The position numbers and the translations under genes are program-made. This document shows positions 7,123 through 9,770 of a stretch of DNA of 9,770 bases, in pieces. The stretch is from Planctomycetota bacterium (GTDB taxonomy: Bacteria; Planctomycetota; Phycisphaerae; WQYP01): assembly GCA_021826605.1 (NCBI GenBank), contig JAKAZF010000059.1, positions 1 through 9,770 of the forward strand. Reading direction: 5' to 3'. Under the pieces are notes generated by a model, which was not told the DNA's origin, searched no databases, and saw nothing but the letters and a program-made list of their open reading frames with translations. How positions within the stretch are numbered: the first letter of the stretch is position 1; each line of letters begins with the position of its first letter.

Positions 7123-8100
7123 ATGCCACAAGGCGCAAATGTTCAGTCTCTGGAACTGCTCCGGGAGCTGCAAGGCGTATTGTGGAAGTTTCGGGAAGCG
7201 TGTGTCGGGTCGCTGGATGATGTGGAGTCTGAGCTTCGCCGCACCGTAATCTGGCTGGAAACCGAACAGGACAGCTACTGGAAAAGTCAACTGCGCATCC
7301 GGCACGAAGCGCTTGAACGCGCCAAGGAAGCCCTCCGCAGTAAAAAAATATTTAAGGATGCCTCCGGCCGCCCTCAATCCGTGGTCGAGGAGCAAAAGGC
7401 CCTGAAAATCGCCATGCAACGCATGGCCGAGGCTGAAGAAAAATTCGCCAATGTCCGCAAGTGGGCGCGAGCCTTGCAAAAAGAAATCGAACTCTATAAA
7501 GGTTCCGTTGGACGCCTGTCGCACAGTGTAGAGTCGTTGGTTCCTGCGGCCGTCCACCAGCTCGATCGCATGATGGTCTCGTTGGAGGCCTACGTTAATT
7601 TGGACGTGTCACCGGCCGATGCCAATATTTCCGCCAGCGACTCGGCCGGTAGTAACTTTGCCAACCGTGGCGAATTGCTCACCACCGCCATCTCCGCCTC
7701 GCTTGATCCACCCGGTGTCGAGGAGCGACGAAACGCCCGACATATTTCATCCATCCAGTTAGCTTGCCCGACAATATCCGCGGAATTTTTAGATGTGGTA
7801 TCCAGTACCGATTCAACACCCGTTGACATCCGGCACACCATAATCTGCTGCCCCGATGTGGTGGAAAATCCGCCCATGTACACTTTACTGCGCCTTGCGG
7901 CGGCAGATACCGACGACAGCGGCTGGGTTCTTCTGCAGAATCATCCCGACCACCGCTCCTGCGGCAAGGCTCCGCTGGATTTGCTGGCAGCCAATGCCGC
8001 CGAGATGGAAAAATGGGAACTAATTTTGAGACTTCCCGTCGGTTTCCGCGTTAGGGTAAAGGACGGCGCTGTTGTGCATATGGCTAAAGAACCGACGTGA
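7123..8100 (+). CDS. Coiled-coil protein of the type VII-like cluster, with possible Imm33/DUF2185-like C-terminus
   Basis: Not recognised as a named protein. The 325 residues (numbered from the ATG at 7123) form a long helical N-terminal half (about 8-165), rich in charged heptads, with several tryptophans (ELRRTVIWLETEQDSYWKSQ, KFANVRKWARALQ). No membrane segment or signal peptide is seen, so it is probably cytoplasmic. A linker rich in Ser, Ala and Asn follows. The last 100 residues look globular: DDSGWVLLQN ... LILRLPVGFRVRVKDG recalls the SGW and PvG..f.R landmarks of DUF2185/Imm33 proteins, a weak resemblance only. It starts 10 bp after the first WXG100-like gene and is followed by the second, so it is probably a cluster component, perhaps a chaperone, adaptor or LXG-like partner. 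A TTG at 7117 is an alternative start; the ATG is preferred despite a weak ribosome binding site. Confidence 0.6.
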   Translation: MPQGANVQSLELLRELQGVLWKFREACVGSLDDVESELRRTVIWLETEQDSYWKSQLRIRHEALERAKEALRSKKIFKDASGRPQSVVEEQKALKIAMQRMAEAEEKFANVRKWARALQKEIELYKGSVGRLSHSVESLVPAAVHQLDRMMVSLEAYVNLDVSPADANISASDSAGSNFANRGELLTTAISASLDPPGVEERRNARHISSIQLACPTISAEFLDVVSSTDSTPVDIRHTIICCPDVVENPPMYTLLRLAAADTDDSGWVLLQNHPDHRSCGKAPLDLLAANAAEMEKWELILRLPVGFRVRVKDGAVVHMAKEPT

Positions 8101-8103
8101 CTT

Positions 8104-8141
8104 CCGCCGCAGTGTGGTGGGGTAAACCCCGCAGCAGGCGG
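8104..8141 (+). promoter_or_regulatory. Hairpin between the coiled-coil gene and the second WXG100-like gene
   Basis: An outer stem CCGCC/GGCGG (8104-8108 with 8137-8141) encloses an inner stem GGGG/CCCC (8119-8122 with 8127-8130) closed by a TAAA loop. Only three T residues follow, so it is at best a weak terminator. It could instead set expression ratios within the cluster by attenuation or mRNA processing. The GGTAAACC apex is shared with the sod leader hairpin. Confidence 0.35.
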
Positions 8142-8175
8142 TTTCAAAAGTGTTAGTTATCTTGGGAGAACCTTC

Positions 8176-8388
8176 ATGGGCGTGCATGAAAGCCAAGGGC
8201 GGTTAATCAAAGCTTACAAGATGCTTCAAACCCGATGGATGCAGATTCATTCCGGTTGGAATGATGCGGCCAGCGACCGCTTTCAGGAATCCTTTTTGGA
8301 TCCGCTTGAGGCGGATGTTCGCGGTGCGGCTCTCGCCATCGATCATATGGCGGTAGTGCTTGCCAACGTCAAACGAGATTGCGAATAA
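8176..8388 (+). CDS. Second WXG100-like protein, short, W-x-D variant
   Basis: A 70-residue helix-turn-helix protein. Helix 1 is about 4-25 and helix 2 about 31-68, with the turn HSGWNDAA between them. Trp28 is followed by Asp30 in place of the glycine of W-x-G, and by Phe36 and Phe40 at +8 and +12, exactly the spacing seen in the 90-residue protein at 6840-7112. It is about 20-30 residues shorter than usual WXG100 proteins, mainly in helix 1. A Shine-Dalgarno GGGAG (8164-8168) lies 7 nt upstream of the ATG. Two such genes in one cluster suggest a heterodimer like EsxA/EsxB, which is an inference. Its position 34 bp before the membrane coiled-coil gene fits the common ESX gene order of small helical partner next to the motor gene. 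Confidence 0.65.
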   Translation: MGVHESQGRLIKAYKMLQTRWMQIHSGWNDAASDRFQESFLDPLEADVRGAALAIDHMAVVLANVKRDCE

Positions 8389-8422
8389 AGCCGTAAGTCA
8401 ATTTTGCTGGTATAAAGGTAAT

Positions 8423-9770
8423 ATGCAGCAGTTAGCCGACCAATCACAGCCGGATACAACTTCAGTTCCCGCCCCTGCCAGCACCAACCGGGCACCATTG
8501 GATTTACAGCGCGATGCGCTGCGTGATTTAATATCACTGGCATCTGAGTGTGCACGGCGTGAGGCAGAAATTTTTGAAGCCTTTACCCGCGCTCGCGATA
8601 CACTTGCCGATAAATTCGCCAGCACAAAGACGGCTGCCGAGGCTCAGTTTCACGCCCGATCGGAAGAACTAAAGCTGAAGCATCAGGCCGACCTTAATAC
8701 CATTGAGCGGCTTCACGAAAAGCAGATCAATGGGCTTAAAAGCCAGCACAAGCAGGTTTGCACAGGCATTCAATGGGATTACTCTGCCGCGGAAAAAAAT
8801 ACCAAATCCAGCCATGATGAGGCGAAACTGCTTATCGAAACAGGCCTGGACGCGGCCCACAATCGTGCGCTGCAGCAAAAAGAATCGCTGAAAAAAGACC
8901 TCGCGACCCACCTTGAGGCGATCGAAAATGCCTTCAAGAAAACCGCCCAGGTGATTTCCCGATATTCCCTGGTTCCCCCCGGCCTTGAACCGGATAAAGC
9001 CAAGCCGCAAATTGCCCCCGGCGTTGCGGCACAGAAAATCATGATTGATGAGCTTGCCAGTGCCGAAAAACAATTACAGTCCATCGGCAAATTGGCGCTT
9101 CCCAATTTCATGGCCGGAATTTTGCCCTTTATTTTCAGCCTCGCGCTTTGCGGTGCGGCGGGAGTGGTGACGCAACTCGTGAAGGGCGGTTCCACCATTC
9201 ACATAAAAGCCGTTGGCATTGCGGTTGGGGTGGCGGTCGTCGTGGAAATTATCGGTTACATCCTGCTTCGGCGCTCCGCCAGGAAGCAGCTTTTTATGGC
9301 GTCGCTTCCGGTTATTGAGGCTCTTTCTAAAAGCCATGCCGCATCGCAGGTATTTGCCGACGCCCAACGCGCTGAAATTCAATCCGCCTATGAAGCCGCC
9401 CGGCACAAAGGTCAGGCTGAATTGGATCGTCTCAAGCAACGCACGCTCCAGACAATCAAGTCATTGCAGGAGAAACGCAATGCACGCCTGTCCGCTGCCC
9501 AGGCGGAATTAGACCGCGCCATTTCCCTCGCCGACACCGAAAAGGCCGCCCGGATGGAATCGCAAACCAACACGGCCGCCGCCGAAACAGACGAACTTCA
9601 GCGGACGCATCACACCGAAATGGAATCCCTCCAGCGGCAATTCGAGCAGGATAACGCGGCCAATGAGGCCAAACGTCAATCGGCCTGGAATGACCTCGAA
9701 AACCGGCTGAAAACGGGGCTGGCTCAAATTAAGGCCCCGACCATCGTCAATCCGGGTTCCACCGAACTCG
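8423..9770 (+). CDS. Membrane-anchored coiled-coil protein, N-terminal part; predicted start of an FtsK/EssC-like type VII motor (3' end outside window)
   Basis: The frame from ATG 8423 stays open for 449 codons to the right edge, so the protein is incomplete. Residues 1-25 are a Pro/Ser/Thr-rich tail. About 40-175 are a charged coiled coil (SECARREAEIFEAFTRARD and onward). Two membrane segments follow, about 229-252 (FMAGILPFIFSLALCGAAGV) and 262-283 (VGIAVGVAVVVEIIGYILL), and then a second coiled coil at about 296-435. The loop between the two TM segments is about 9 residues, so both coiled coils lie on the same, probably cytoplasmic, side. In Planctomycetota, proteins of this plan next to WXG100-like genes usually continue into FtsK/SpoIIIE ATPase domains, the role of EccC/EssC in type VII secretion; that part is not visible here. 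AAAGGT (8414-8419) is the likely ribosome binding site, 3 nt from the ATG. A mere structural coiled-coil protein is the alternative. Confidence 0.7.
   Translation, partial: MQQLADQSQPDTTSVPAPASTNRAPLDLQRDALRDLISLASECARREAEIFEAFTRARDTLADKFASTKTAAEAQFHARSEELKLKHQADLNTIERLHEKQINGLKSQHKQVCTGIQWDYSAAEKNTKSSHDEAKLLIETGLDAAHNRALQQKESLKKDLATHLEAIENAFKKTAQVISRYSLVPPGLEPDKAKPQIAPGVAAQKIMIDELASAEKQLQSIGKLALPNFMAGILPFIFSLALCGAAGVVTQLVKGGSTIHIKAVGIAVGVAVVVEIIGYILLRRSARKQLFMASLPVIEALSKSHAASQVFADAQRAEIQSAYEAARHKGQAELDRLKQRTLQTIKSLQEKRNARLSAAQAELDRAISLADTEKAARMESQTNTAAAETDELQRTHHTEMESLQRQFEQDNAANEAKRQSAWNDLENRLKTGLAQIKAPTIVNPGSTEL

Noticed and set aside
7114..7557. Minus-strand ORF of 147 codons
   Set aside because: Lies fully antisense to the coiled-coil gene and has no recognisable domain or ribosome binding site. 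It is a shadow of codon bias on the + strand.
8408..8416. TGGTATAAA as an extended -10 promoter giving a leaderless transcript of the last gene
   Set aside because: No -35 box, and the same bases serve as the ribosome binding site AAAGGT. The gene is more likely read from upstream.
8669..9439. Overlapping minus-strand ORFs of 121-139 codons
   Set aside because: They mirror the long open + strand frame from 8423, which has coherent coiled coils and membrane helices. The reverse translations look random.

Overview
The window (about 9.8 kb, every supported gene on the + strand) looks like bacterial chromosome from a planctomycete-type organism, possibly Phycisphaerae-like. This is an inference. 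It rests on the right-hand gene set: small WXG100-like proteins with a W-x-D turn, a coiled-coil helper, and a membrane-anchored coiled-coil protein of the kind that in Planctomycetota usually carries FtsK/SpoIIIE ATPase domains. No 16S or other phylogenetic marker is present, so the assignment is tentative.

Layout. (1) 1-1135: the C-terminal end of a citrate synthase, then a BshB1-like zinc deacetylase of the PIG-L family (bacillithiol pathway). (2) 1162-5967: an intact PilT-type hexameric ATPase, a 280-bp non-coding gap with candidate RNA structure, a membrane-anchored GspE/PilB homologue whose nucleotide-binding and catalytic motifs are eroded (a predicted pseudo-ATPase), and a CvpA-family membrane protein with a large C-terminal extension. 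(3) 5968-6736: a manganese superoxide dismutase with its own good sigma70-type promoter, a structured leader and a near-perfect Shine-Dalgarno sequence. (4) 6737-9770: an 18-bp tandem duplication, then a four-gene type VII secretion (ESX)-like cluster. This holds a 90-aa WXG100-like protein, a 325-aa coiled-coil protein, a 70-aa WXG100-like protein, and the first 449 codons of a coiled-coil/two-TM/coiled-coil protein that runs off the right edge.

How the parts may work together. The PilT-like enzyme and the degenerate GspE-like protein plausibly belong to one type IV pilus or secretion machine, with the inactive paralogue as a membrane scaffold or regulator. No pilin, secretin or PilC gene is visible. 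The right-hand cluster plausibly encodes substrates or partners (the two helical-hairpin proteins), an accessory protein, and the start of the secretion motor. The motor domain lies outside the window and is the main thing to confirm.
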